DNA of 64,000 bases from NCBI RefSeq assembly GCF_020497125.1, contig NC_059079.1, positions 47,379,114 through 47,443,113 of the forward strand, written 5' to 3'. Of this stretch, positions 34,560 to 45,195 are shown piece by piece; the first letter of the stretch is position 1; every line of letters begins with the position of its first letter. A program made the position numbers and the translations under genes. The notes below the pieces were generated by a model, which saw nothing but the letters and a program-made list of their open reading frames with translations, ran no database searches and was not told the origin of the DNA. The DNA is from Mauremys mutica. Taxonomy: Eukaryota; Chordata; Testudines; Geoemydidae.

Positions 34560-35029
34560 TAGAGCCACAGCAGTACAGTTTAGGCATTAGTATCTTAGAA
34601 GGGGTTTTAAAGAGATCTTAAGGCATACATCTGTTGCCCTATGCATTGCACCCTTTGCAAAAACTCCCAGGCTGGGTGGAGGTGGTCTGGGGGAGAGAAC
34701 AGGGACTGTGTCCCAGATATCTAGTGTAGCTAGTTTTATCACACAAGCAGCCAGACCCCCAAAGAGAGAGGGAGGTGTGTGTGTGTGTGTAAGTAAAGGG
34801 TGAGATAAGGCACTGGCATGAATGAACCCCTACCACACCTGTTGGAATGACTTAATGGTGTTAGGACCAATACACCCATCAGGTTAGGAAGATCTGGAGA
34901 GAGGAATGAGGATGGTGGAGGCTGAGGCATTGGGAAGTAGAGGCTAGCTGGAGCCACACATTTGTTAAGACAAACAGTGCCAAGGGTTGGTGTCATCAGG
35001 AAGAAAGCACACCAAAGATAGATAGTTAT
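34560..35029. other. L1 inter-ORF segment with a GT microsatellite
   Basis: Lies between the ORF1 and ORF2 remnants. Contains a short (GT)n run at about 34775-34791. Nothing coding recognised. Confidence 0.45.
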
Positions 35030-35990
35030 TGGTTAGTTACGAAGCTCTCAGCTTCATGGAATGAATGAGTCTTTTCTCCAGCTATTAAGTGAAACAATGC
35101 AGGAAAGCTCATGTAATACTTAGGCCCAGGGCAGCTTCAGGCCCCAGCACGCCAAGTGTGTGCTTGGGGCGGCATGCCACAGTGGGCGCTCTGCCGGTCG
35201 CCGGGAGGGCAGCAGGCAGCTCCGGTGGACCTCCCACAGGCGTGCCTGTGGAGGGTCCGCTGGTCCCGCAGCTTTGGTGGAGCATCCGCAGGCACGCCTG
35301 CGGGAGGTCCACTGGAGCCGCGGGACCGGCGACCGGCAGAGCTCCCCCACGGCGTGCCGCCGTGCTTGGGGCGGCGAAATGGCTAGAGCCGCCCCTGCTT
35401 AGGCCTCTTTTGTTTTGCCAGTCCCGCCTATCAAAAGCCACCCTCTATTCCACAATCTCCCTTGCTAAGTCTGGAAGAAGCTTTATTCCAGAGGGGGAAC
35501 TGCCCAGAGAAGCTTGATTTATCCTTGCCTTCAATACCATGGTTACTTTGGTTGTGAATCTCAAGAATTTCAATAACAGGGCTTTGGGTTTAGCCCCGGG
35601 CAGGCCTCAAGCCCTCAGACCAGTGGACTTTTTCTATATCAGATGGAAAGTCCTCAGGTAGAAAAAGTATTTCCATTAAAAGTCTGGGGATAAATTAGAA
35701 GTTTTCTTGTTCTGCTTCTCTCAAGGACTCTTACAATTGTAACATTTTATTCTGTGTGATCTGCCTTCTAGATCAGCCAATTTACATTTAATTAAATTTT
35801 AGATCCTTGAAGCATTTCTCAGTTTGGGCAGCTACATCCTGCCTTTGATCCTCTACTGAGGAAATATTAACCTCTGCCTCTCACATAGCAGCCGCAAGGA
35901 GGATTCAGGAGCAGACGCTGTTGGAGCGTGGTGACTAGCTTTAATTGTGTGGGTGGCTGCAGCTACTTTTTTGAGCAGTCAGCCCCTCAC
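35030..35990 (-). pseudogene. L1 ORF1 remnant (RNA-binding/chaperone protein)
   Basis: Minus-strand text in several frames matches the order of L1 ORF1: L-A-D-L-E-G-R-S-H-R-I-K near 35770 (end of coiled coil, start of RRM), L-L-L-K-F-L-R-F-T-T-K-V-T near 35560, then L-L-P-D-L-A-R-E-I-V-E and R-V-A-F-D-R-R near 35440-35470. After a hAT insertion at 35127-35397 the C-terminal text resumes with Y-Y-M-S-F-P-A-L-F and H-E-A-E-S-F (35050-35120). At least three frame changes and several stops. ORF1p normally coats L1 RNA as a trimer. This copy cannot encode it. Confidence 0.65.
35127..35397. mobile_element. Short GC-rich hAT element (271 bp)
   Basis: Starts CAGGGCAGCTTCAGGC and ends GCTAGAGCCGCCCCTG, inverted relatives, flanked by an exact 8-bp duplication CTTAGGCC (35119-35126, 35398-35405). 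It lies in the L1 ORF1 remnant. Body rich in CAGGCG and GGTCCGCTGGTCCCGC words, also found in its sister at 38445-38800. Several GC-driven frames on both strands are not genes. Confidence 0.85.
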
Positions 35991-36037
35991 TATTCTCAAC
36001 AGCAGCCATCTTGCATGGGAGGGTATCTGAAGAGGAT

Positions 36038-36225
36038 TCCTTGCATTGCCCTTAGGCCAGTAGCACCTGATCCCTGCAGGTGCAAAGTGTATGAGTGTGT
36101 GTGTGTGATTCTGGCGGGGCAGAACAGAGACCCCCCAGGCAGGACTCTGCTCTGTTCCACCAGGATCACAGCCCTTCCTGTATTTTGCACCTGCAGGGAT
36201 CAGTTGCCCTGAGGCAGTGCAGGGA
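36038..36225. repeat. Nested imperfect palindrome
   Basis: CTGATCCCTGCAGGTGCAAA (36067-36086) is exactly inverted at about 36185-36204. Inside, TGTGATTCTGGCGGGGCAGAACAGAG pairs imperfectly with CTCTGTTCCACCAGGATCACA. A small (GT)n lies in the left arm. It is probably a fold-back MITE sitting at the 5' edge of the L1. Confidence 0.6.
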
Positions 36226-36390
36226 GCCCTCTGCATCTCTGGTGTCATGGCCTGACTCACTCACTTCTGTGACAGTAGGGCTGCAGAGGGCTCTCTGCCC
36301 TGCTGCAGGAGCCATTTGGAGCAAGGTGGCATCCCCCAGGGCCAGGGGTCATCCTCCTCCTTGCAGTCCTGGCAGCTGGTCTCTGATACA

Positions 36391-36490
36391 TTATCCAAAT
36401 CTTTTCCTTGTCCTGTAGTATGAGATACATGCTGCAGAGGGCATGTAGTGCATGTTTGTCATGCTGGGAAAAAGGAAAGGATTTGGATAA
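36391..36490. repeat. 19-bp inverted repeat pair, possible DNA element
   Basis: TTATCCAAATCTTTTCCTT (36391-36409) and its complement at 36472-36490 with one mismatch. The sequence after it (GGATAATAGGG...ACTGAAGTATACTGTA) hints at a longer terminal repeat, but the left partner was not found. Confidence 0.4.
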
Positions 36491-36549
36491 GGCGAAGGGT
36501 TGGATAATAGGGTTTTGTGTAAACTGAAGTATACTGTATTTCAATTTGG

Positions 36550-37538
36550 TAAGACTATCTACAGTTACGATAAATTGCATTCAAGATACTGACACAAATA
36601 AATACAAGCTATCATCAAAAGGAAAAGTTTGATGAGGCCATATAGAAATTTGATAATGTTAGCATATCCAAAACTTTTTTGAAAAAGGTTATAAACATTT
36701 CCTTTCTGATCGCCTCAGAATTGGCTCATTGGAAAAATTATATCTCTGAATCTTGTACAAAACAATGTATAGACATGCCAACTGTGCTGCTCATATTATA
36801 CAGTCCAGATGAAAGTGAGTGAGATTTTGGCTTCTGAGGAGATGCAGGCAGAAATCTCTTTAGCTTTCAAACCCACAAATAATATTCAGCTGTTTTTTCC
36901 ATGGGTTTAAAATAAAATTAGAAAAAGAAAAAGAAAAAATGTGGATGTTTCAGTAGATTGATAAACTCCAGAGGTTGTACAATTCAAGATTGTCACTGCA
37001 GTATTGTAGTTACTGCCATGATCAAATTAACCGAATGTATGAAGGTTTTATTTGTTTGTTTGTTTGTCTGTTGTCCTGTCAGACACCACTGTATGGTTAA
37101 CACTTTTTGCTTCATTATCAAGTCAAATGGGAGAATTACTTATGAGAACTAAGACACCATATTAAATTAATTCAGCATTTCTAGCCTGGATTGTATAAAG
37201 GAAATGGGATGTTTGTAAGTGGTTAGCATGGTCTTGGAAAGCAGTAAGTATTGTGGGACTGATTCTTAGCTAGTGTAAATTGGATGATCATCACCTTTAA
37301 AATCATGCTAGCCGGTTGTTGTGTATCTGAGAAGAGCTTCAAATATTAAAGACATCCACAATAAGCTATAATTACAATCCACTTCGATTCACTGCCAACT
37401 GCCCATGCAATCATAATTCACACCAACTCCATAATGCTACTTCAACAAACAACTCTGTCCAACCCTCATCCTGTCTTTCCCTGCCCCCACAACTGGCAGA
37501 GAAAAACGGGGAGCTTCACTGTGTGTTTGGAAGGTTAT
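36550..37538. other. Non-coding DNA, nothing recognised
   Basis: A small TTTG tandem run lies at 37048-37066. No gene or clear repeat. Confidence 0.5.
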
Positions 37539-37541
37539 TAA

Positions 37542-38273
37542 GGCTATGTCTACACTTACATTTAAAGCACAAAAAACTGTGGGAGCGTCTACACTTGTTA
37601 ATGACTTTTTGCAGTGAAACTCAGAAGTGTTTACACTAGTAGCATTTCTATCACTGATGAGAGCAGCACTGAAGGGCAGCTATCCCACAGTGCAGCTCTC
37701 TCGATAAGTTCTTATCACTGTTCTTTTTGCGCTGCTGTGAAAGTGAAGACACGTTCTACCAGCATAAACTACCTTTGGTCTCCAAAGGATATCCCACAAT
37801 TCCAAAAGTGACCACTCTGTCCAGCATCTCCACTGCTCTGACGCAAGGTAAATGGACGTCTGCCCCTCCCACTGTAAGCCCCAGGAAGTTTGAAACTCCC
37901 TTTCCCTTTGCTTGTAGATATGGCAGGGAAAGCAGCCAAACATCGGGGGGTGGGGGTTACAAAAAATGCCAGGAAAGAAACAAGGCAGTAATGGGGCTTC
38001 TGGGACATGAAGCAGGGCAGCACAGCGCACTGAGCAGGGACCCAGAATGCCTTCCGCTCACCCCCTCCTTCCCACAAGACCTATTGAGAGAGCTACACTG
38101 TGGAATAGCTGTCCTTCAGTGCTGCTCTCATCCGCGATGGAAGTGCTGCTAGTGTAAACACTCTCTGATGCCTGAGGAATTGAGTGAGTACACAAACCAG
38201 CGCTTTACTTTCACCAGTTCCCTATCACTGGTGAAACTTACAGTACAAAAACTCTACAAGTGTAGACATACCC
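37542..38273. mobile_element. Non-autonomous Harbinger element (732 bp)
   Basis: Starts GGCTATGTCTACACTT and ends AAGTGTAGACATACCC, flanked by TAA on both sides (37539-37541, 38274-38276), the PIF/Harbinger target duplication. Sub-terminal text is also inverted: GAGAGCAGCACTGAAGGGCAG near 37659 against CTTCAGTGCTGCTCTC near 38115. The core has no transposase or Myb frame. The 141-codon and 116-codon frames inside are not family members. Confidence 0.85.
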
Positions 38274-38444
38274 TAAAACTGGTCTGTGGCAGACCAAAAA
38301 GGCAGGACAATGCTTTCCAGAGCTGAAGTGCCCTGACAAAGAATGCAGTGCTCTCAGCTTTCTGTCATCTATTTTGCGGGCACTCCAGTGATAACATGGT
38401 ATGAGGAGAAAGGACAACTCTAAAGTAAATGGTTTGGGTCCAGC

Positions 38445-38800
38445 CAGGGCCAGCTCCAGACCCCAGCGCGCCAAGCGTGCGCTTGGGGCGGCATTTTGCT
38501 GGCAGGGCAGCAGGCGGCTCTGGCGGACCTTCCGCAGTCATGCCTGCGGGAGGTCCACCGGAGCCCCGGGACCAGCGGACCTCCCGCAGGCATGACTGTG
38601 GAGGGTTCGCTGGTCCCGCGGCCCGTGTGGACCTCCCGCAGGCATGCCAGTGGAAGCTCCACCGGAGCTGTGGGACCAGCGGACCCTCCGCAGGCACGTC
38701 TGCAAGAGGTTCCTCGGAGCCGCGGGACCGGCTACCGGCAGCGCGCCCCCTGCGGCATGCCGCCCTGCTTGGGGCGGCCAGATTCCTAGAGCCGCCCCTG
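38445..38800. mobile_element. Short GC-rich hAT element (356 bp)
   Basis: Starts CAGGGCCAGCTCCAGAC and ends CTAGAGCCGCCCCTG, flanked by an exact 8-bp duplication GGTCCAGC (38437-38444, 38801-38808). Same family as 35127-35397 with extra copies of the GGACC...CCGCAGGCATG module. Frames on both strands are GC artefacts. Confidence 0.85.
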
Positions 38801-38999
38801 GGTCCAGCATAGGACTGTAAGGGTCAAAAACATTTCTTCCTTTGTCATGCTCATCAGCCATAGCCCAGATTTAGTAACTTTCTCTTCACATGGCAAAGAG
38901 AGGTCAGTTTACCAAGAAAAAAGAACGAGGAGTACTTGTGGCACCTTAGAGACTAACAAATTTATTTGGGCATAAGCTTTCATGAACCCCAACCAGGGG

Positions 39000-39512
39000 T
39001 ATTCTATATGCTACCCAAGATCCATAAACCTGGACATCCTGGATGCCCCATCATCTCAGGCATTGGGACCCTGACAGCAGGATTGTGGCTATGTAGATTC
39101 TCTCCTCAAGCCCCACGCTACCAGCACTCCTAGCTATCTTCGAGACACCACTGACTTCCTGAGGAAACTACAATCCATTGGTGATCTTCCAGAAAACACC
39201 ATCCTGGCCACCAATAATGTCACGGCAAACTTGGTGGCTGAACTTTGTGACTTTGTCCTCACTCAGAAATATTTCACATTTGAGGACAATGTATACCTTC
39301 AAGTCAGTGGCACTGCTATGTGTACCCACATAGCCCCACAGTATGCCAACATTTTTATGGCTGACTTAGAACAACGCTTCCTCCGCTCTCGTCCCCTAAT
39401 ACTCCTACTCTACTTGCGCTACACTGGTGACATCTTCATCATCTGGACCCATGGAAAAGAAGCCCTTGATGAATTCCACCATGATTTCAACAATTTCCAT
39501 CCCACCATTTAA
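39000..39512 (+). pseudogene. Penelope-like reverse transcriptase remnant
   Basis: The early part gives L-P-K-I-H-K-P-G-H-P-G-C-P-I-I-S-G in one frame (39010-39065), a PLE RT block. After frame changes, the frame at 39231-39512 reads A-E-L-C-D-F-V-L, Q-V-S-G-T-A-M-C-T-H-I-A-P-Q-Y-A-N-I-F-M and L-R-Y-T-G-D-I-F-I-I-W. In the family the last motif is R-Y-I-D-D-I-F, so the first catalytic Asp of the pair is Gly here. The fragment ends at N-N-F-H-P-T-I with no thumb or endonuclease. RT of this group is related to telomerase. Confidence 0.85.
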
Positions 39513-39714
39513 TTTTTCCCCTACTGTTACTCACACCTTCTTGTCAACTGTTTGAAATGGACCATCCTGATTATCACTACAAAAGTTTTTTTTTCTCCTG
39601 CTGATAATAGCTCACCTTAATTGGTTAGTCTTGTTAGAGTTGGTATGGCAACACCCATTTTTTCATGTTCTCTGTATATATATATCTTCCTACTGTATTT
39701 TCCACTGCATGCAT

Positions 39715-39742
39715 CCGATGAAGTGGGTTTTAGCCCACGAAA
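39715..39742 (+). ncRNA. Hammerhead-like ribozyme core of the PLE
   Basis: CCGATGA, hairpin GTGGGTTTTAGCCCAC, GAAA on plus. One core base (U4) is C. Flanking GCAT (39711-39714) and ATGC (39747-39750) can pair as an outer stem. Activity is not implied. Confidence 0.5.
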
Positions 39743-39849
39743 GCTTATGCCCAAATAAATTTGTTAGTCTGTAAGGTGCCATAAGTACTGCTCGTTCTTT
39801 TTGCTGATACAGACTAACACGGATACCACTCTGAAACAGTTTACCAAGA

Positions 39850-41490
39850 GATCATATCATATCATATTTCTGAAGCATTGAGGCTGCTAGAATGCCCACT
39901 TCTCTTGCATCCATGGTCTATAGGAGTATGGACTAGAATTCCTCCATTCTCCTTACACCTTGTCTTCAAATCCTTCTCTTGCACCACTACAGAGGAGCCT
40001 CCTGGAGCTGACATCCATAGCTTGTATGGAGTGCACACCTAATGCTGGCAGCAAGTATCCTGGCTGACCCTCATCCAGTCATAGTGATACCACAAGCATG
40101 GCATTAGAAGCGGGGCTGGGGGGGGGGGCGAGCAGAGAGAAATAAGATTTCTCCCTCTTTTGGAGTTGAAGGCACCAGTCAACCAAAGTCTTATTAGTGT
40201 CTGTTAGAATTTCTAGCTAAGTATATAAATACATATTTATGTAGTGCATGGCAGGCCAGATTCATTTCCCAACAAAGTGAATGGACATCTTTCCATTGAC
40301 CTCAGTGCAAGGTAGATCAGATCCATAACCCTTTTTAAGTTAGGGTGGTCTCAGGTCTTGTTGATTTTAGATACTCATACATTTAAAGCTGCTAAACCAA
40401 TTTCCTTCAAACTTGGCTGAGGTTTCTGCTTAGTTTCTCTACATCACAGTGAGCTCTACCAGATAAGCTGCATTTGAAGAAAATTGCTTTCATCATTTTA
40501 AAGTTATGCATGCCCACCGCATATGTGTTTTAGTGAACGCCAATAGACTTTGACTACAATTTTTACTATTGGGTGCCTAATGGCATCTAAATTAAATTGA
40601 CTTGGTTTTTCCAGAGGTGCTGAGCACTCATTTCCACTAGAGTCAGTGGGAGCTGTGAGTGGCCAGCACCTCTGAAAAAAACCCAGCACATTAATTATGT
40701 AGGTGTCTCAATATGGATTAGATGCCTAATATTAGGTAACCATGTCTGAAAATGTTGCTCTTAATGAACTTTTCTTCTGTGCTTTGTCATTCCATTCAGA
40801 ACATAACACATAGTTTTCCCTCCCTGACAAAACTCAAATGTCTGAAAGATTTTGCTCCAACTTTGAAAAAAAAATGTATTCAGAGAGAGACCAGAAAATT
40901 TCATTCCAAAGGTCGCTTTCAGAAAGTTATGAGCATGTGAAAACAGGTTATATAACTGAAACTGTTATACAACCATAACTATAGCCTAACTATATTGGCT
41001 ACCTGCTATAATAAATCAAACCCTAATTTACAAGTAGATTTATTTGCTTATAGTAATAATTTATTGCATTATTTACATTTTGCACTATTAGCTTCTTAGA
41101 TGTCACTTATATGGCTAAGATCTTCAGTTGGAGAAAATATATGCAAATCCATTGACTTCAATGGAGCTATGCAGATTTACATCAGATGCGTATCTGACCC
41201 ACTATTTATACAAAATTACTTTGGTGGATTCATATAGACCTTCCTAAGGCATACAAATAGGAAAAAGATCATTCAGATATAGTATATATGTTATAGTATT
41301 TCCTGTACAAAGCATTCTAAAAAGCACTGGACTAACCTAAACAGTTAGATTATTATGATATTTCATATACTTTTTTTTTTAATCTTGTTTGGTTTCTTGC
41401 TTCTAGGTACAGAGACAGTTAATTTAGTGAACAGATACAAACTATTAGTAATCTGCTTTAGTGAATTCAAGACCTCTGGGGCTTGATCAT
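39850..41490. other. Non-coding DNA with one palindromic repeat
   Basis: Apart from the palindrome at 40600-40685, nothing is recognised. A G-run sits near 40118. Confidence 0.45.
40600..40685. repeat. Short palindromic repeat (CCAGAGGTGCTGAGCACT type)
   Basis: TTTTTCCAGAGGTGCTGAGCA near 40606 is mirrored by CCAGCACCTCTGAAAAA near 40662. A hairpin-type repeat. Confidence 0.6.
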
Positions 41491-41642
41491 TCATAGATTA
41501 TTAGGGTTGGAAGGGACCTCAGGAGATCATCTAGTCCAACCCCCTGCTCAAAGCAGTACCAATCCCCAAATTTCCCCCCTCAAGGATTGAACTCACAACC
41601 CTGGGTTTAGCAGACCAATGCTCAAATCATTGAGCTATACCT
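41491..41642 (-). mobile_element. SINE with tRNA-like head and CR1 tail
   Basis: On minus: ATAGCTCAATGATTTGAGCA, TTGGTCTGCTAAACCC, GGGTTGTGAGTTCAATCC (boxes A and B of a tRNA-derived head), then the CR1 tail GGGGGTTGGACTAGATGATC and TCCCTTCCAACCCTAATAAT. The tail matches the 3' ends of the CR1 copies in this window, so CR1 machinery would mobilise it. Slightly shortened in the middle. Confidence 0.75.
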
Positions 41643-41714
41643 CACTTGTTGGTCTAGGGGTATGATTCTTGCTTTCAGTGTGAGAGGTCCCAGGTTCAAA
41701 TCCCAGATGAGCCT
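41643..41714 (+). pseudogene. tRNA-Pro-like pseudogene or SINE head
   Basis: The 72 nt fold in part like tRNA-Pro: D-arm GTCTAGGGGTATGAT, T-arm region CCAGGTTCAAATCCCAG. The anticodon loop reads TTTCAGT, which gives anticodon TCA instead of a Pro anticodon. The first two acceptor pairs and two T-stem pairs are mismatched, so it is not functional. It directly abuts a minus-strand SINE. It may be the head of another SINE, but no tail is recognised. Confidence 0.6.
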
Positions 41715-44700
41715 AGTGCTTGGCCGTTTGCAAATGACCTTTAGAAAGCGGATAGAGCTGGGGCGAGGGGCAGCCAGGGGTGGGTGGGTGCAGTTGTGAA
41801 GGTGGGCTAATGAGCTAGAGTGGGGCCTGTAACTGAGTGGTGCTGGGGAGGCTGTGGGTGGGTTAGAAAGCTCTGCTGTGTTGGTGACTATCATTAAAAT
41901 ATTACATTTGAGAGTACAATTAAAGAGTGGTATTGCCTCCAAGTTGTACTAGTTCTTATTCTGAAAAGATATCACAGACCTTAACCCAATTCTTGAAATG
42001 AAACCAAACCATGTGTAGGTTTTTTAAAAATAATGGTTGGACATACCTTCTCTCTGATTCTCATATCTGTTTGCTACAGCACAACCCTGGTTCTCTGATT
42101 CTGTGGCAAGGACTGCAAGCAGTCATCTCTAAATCTTATGTGATAGATTGCTTCTGAACTGATAAGTGACAGGCAAAATATTCCTTAGTTAACATTTAAT
42201 ATGAAAATGCCATATTGAATTGATTGATTGTGTATTTGACTGTTACATGCATTTTAAATTGTTAGAAAATGGCACATAGCTCAGATATTCATATAACTAG
42301 GAAGATATAAGAGCACATAGTTACCAAGATATTTTCACAATATATTTTCAGAAGGTAGATATGAATGTAAAAGGCTTGACTTTGTGGGATGATTGCTTTC
42401 TCCACTTGCCCTGTATGTCTGGAACGGTGATTCCTGGTATTTTGATGTCGTCACTCACAGAAGATACCTTCCGGAAAGTACAACCCTTCCCATAACATTA
42501 CTAAGAACTTCATAAAAAGGTAACAAATTGTCCACTGAGAAGCAAAGGATATGTAGATTGTGAGGACATTCCATAAGATGGGAAAACCAAGGAAAAACCC
42601 ATATATTCTCACTATCTATGCCATCTGAAGAAGACAGTAACAATATGCAGCAGCCTGATGCAAAATGACCACCTTATGGTTTCAGAGGTGACTCTTTGCA
42701 AAATTTTAAAGCCTGCTACCAGAAAAGCATGCTAGGAAAGTTCCCTATAAGATAAACCCATTCTAAGGAGTTCCATGGTGAGTGGACATTCACAGATGAT
42801 TAAAGTCATATCTATGCAAAGGACTAGCATGCCTTGTTCTGAAGATGAGTGGGATTTAAGTGATTCATAGGCCTTGTTATGGTCCTCTGCAGAGGGCTGG
42901 ATTCCACCCAGAGGAAGTAGCTTCCCAGGGGTGGGTGAAAGCTTTCTTAAAGCTAGAGATTTGAGTGGAAGGCACCCTAGATGTTACAAAGCTGCAGCCT
43001 AGTCCATTAGAAAAACTTAACATCATTTTGTTACACAATGGATACAACTGTATCATAAACTCTACAATTCATGGACACCTGCTACCTTTTTGCTCAACAT
43101 TTACCAACCCCGATCTATACAGAGACCTAGCAAGGACAGAGATACATTTTTGATCCATTTTAAATGAGCCTCTTTGATGCACTTAAATTTTGATCATCAT
43201 CATATAAATTGTTTCCCCACCCTTCCCCATCCTTTGTTGTACCAAATAGTCAGAGCAAACTGACTTTGTTGCCACGGTGTGCATCACTCACCTCTGGTCT
43301 TGCGCCAACTCCTGGTCACTCTGGGGATTTTCTTGAGGCTGATGCCCATTTCGTGGTCTGCACATCAGCACTCTGTTGCTGCTCCCACCTACAGCTCCTC
43401 TCTCAGCTCCAGAACCACAGTGTCCTCTTCATGTCACTGTCCGTGTTTCCCCCTTCAGGGGAAGGTTTGGCTCCTCAGTAGTCCTGCCACTTCCCCAGCC
43501 CCTCTCCTATCCTCCAACACACATCGCTAATGCCCCACCCTGGCACCCCAATTCCATATTTCCTTGGAGATTAACTTGAATGTTGTGGGTGCAGAGGAAT
43601 TGCCAACTGCTGGTAGTGGTATTGGTAGTGCTGATGATTGCTCCCCTCCACTCCAAAATTGTGCTGAGCATATGAAAATGCTTTTCCCCTCTTCCATACA
43701 ACAAAGGGAACCGTATATGCTATGCTTAAGATTATAATATCTGGCTGGGTTTGAAGAATTTGCTTCTAATAAATCCACAGTGTTGAAGCTTTCTACCTTA
43801 GAACTCCTGATTGTAGACTCAGCACTAAAATTTTCCTGTTGATAATGTTGGTATTTTAAGCACCTTCACCCTGGTCTATTAAGGTCAGTAGATCAGCTGT
43901 AGGCACATCCATACACAGACACTTTTGCACTGGCATAAATAAAAAGTTCCTCCACCAATTCTAATGGTTTGGATCAATATGCCTCTTGATTCCAATCAAC
44001 ATGTCATTTCCATTGCAAGCCATCCTTTAAAGTCTTGACATAGTGCTAGTGCAAAAAGACTCTTTAAATGCAAAGCATGAAAATCAACAAAAGTCAAGAT
44101 GAACAGTCACGATTTAATACTGTCATTGAGATACCTTGAATACTAACCATAGATATGCTACAGTAATCAAATTTAATAAACTTCTGCCTGCTCTTTGAGC
44201 ACACAACCAAATCTTTACTTCTTCCAGAAAGTGGAGTAAATGCCTAGGATCCTCAGCTGGGGAAAATCAATTCATACAAGCAAAAGATCTGTCCCAAACT
44301 GTTCTAGATGTTATATCACTATTCCCACAATATCATTGGTTTCTGTTTTTAAAGCAGCTAATATTCACCTCTGATTTCAATTATTAAGAGCAGTCCACGT
44401 ATTTTCAGAGGCAGTATTTTTTAGGTAAATTTTATCTTTCCAGCCTATCTTCTGACAGGCAGATCTCAGAAAATGAAGCATTTACACAGGCTCCAGGGCT
44501 AATATAGCAAAGGCCTCACTGTTAGCTCAGCCTGAGGTAGTCCCTGTGAACAACAAGCATAGCAGCAGTTCACAGTCAAAATATAGCAGTGAGAGGTTTA
44601 AAATAAAATTTTAAAAAAATTAACAGAATGCTCTTAACAAAGCTGTTCTGGGCTGCATTTAAAGACTGATGGCACCACAGCTGTTTGCTAACAGATTCCT

Positions 44701-44984
44701 TCATCAAACAGAGAAGGAGTTTGGAGACCCAGTCACAGTTAAAATGCATAGAATTCAGAAAATATAAACTCATAGCTGTGTCAAAGTAGCATATATTTTT
44801 CTGCTGCAATTTTTACTTGGAAGCCCAACCAAAATTACAGCAGGATGGTAAATATTTTGTAGTTTTTAATGAGATAGTGTGTGACCAACCACACTTTGGG
44901 TTACTGGAACCAGAAAAATTTAAAAATATAACATACTTCTTGCCATCTTCACTGTGTATTTCATTTCTCTTGGACCTTGGATAC
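41715..44984. other. Non-coding DNA, nothing firm
   Basis: A C-rich, moderately GC stretch at 43200-43560 gives overlapping frames without domains. Near 43905-44060 the words ACACTTTTGCACTGGCAT and TAGTGCTAGTGCAAAAAG are inverted relatives, perhaps an old MITE. No exon or gene supported. Confidence 0.45.
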
Positions 44985-45195
44985 AGCATTGGACTAAGAA
45001 TCAGAAGACTTGGATTTTATTGCTGCTCACTTGCTGTTTTATCTTGAGCAGGTTATTTCACTTATCTGTACCTGTGGTCCCTCTCATCCTTTGTCTTGTC
45101 TATGGCAGGGACAGTTTCTTATTATGCATTTGTGCAACACCCAACACAACAAAGCCATAATCTCTTAGGACCTCTAAGTACTGCTGTAATACAAA
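44985..45195 (+). mobile_element. tRNA-derived SINE, older copy
   Basis: ACAGCATTGGACTAAGAATCA (box A side), TTGCTGTTTTATCTTGAGCAGG core, then TTGTCTATGGCAGGGACAG and GGACCTCTAAGTACTGCTGT, the same tail as at 10497-10790, with a TAATACAAAG end. Confidence 0.6.

Larger units (their letters stand above)
27760..36010 (-). mobile_element. Old L1-clade LINE split by at least six later insertions
   Basis: Read on minus from 36010 downward the pieces follow the L1 order. They are an ORF1 start (K-M-A-A), ORF1 C-terminal domain, an inter-ORF stretch, endonuclease, linker with an R/E/K-rich coiled region, RT, the Cys/His motif near 30590, and the C-terminus at 28080-27760. Removing the inserts at 35127-35397, 33103-33372, 32246-32889, 28968-30543 and 28097-28897 leaves about 3.5 kb of ORF2, close to full length for L1. 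Many stops and frameshifts show age. L1 against Tx1 subgroup not resolved. Confidence 0.75.
38918..39836 (+). mobile_element. Penelope-like retroelement copy (919 bp)
   Basis: Flanked by an exact 13-bp duplication CAGTTTACCAAGA (38905-38917, 39837-39849). At the left end about 70 bp are the PLE tail in reverse (GTACTTGTGGCACCTTAGAG...CATAAGCTTTC). Then comes RT coding sequence on plus, a short 3' part, a hammerhead-like motif and the full tail ending AACACGGATACCACTCTGAAA. An inverted tail piece at the 5' end is typical of PLE insertions. The GIY-YIG endonuclease part is missing. Confidence 0.85.

Noticed and set aside
34775..34791. GT microsatellite as a regulatory or Z-DNA site
   Set aside because: Too short and within a decayed L1. 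No supporting context.
35089..35517. 142-codon plus frame with overlapping frames on both strands
   Set aside because: Mostly inside the 271-bp hAT element. GC-rich composition keeps several frames open.
37680..38152. 116- and 141-codon frames
   Set aside because: Contained in a Harbinger MITE with exact TAA duplications. No transposase or Myb motif.
38429..38861. Overlapping frames of about 110-127 codons
   Set aside because: They fall in the 356-bp hAT element and mirror its repeated GGACC...GCAGGCATG module.
41491..41714. Functional tRNA genes
   Set aside because: The minus one runs into a CR1 tail, so it is a SINE. The plus one has acceptor and T-stem mismatches.
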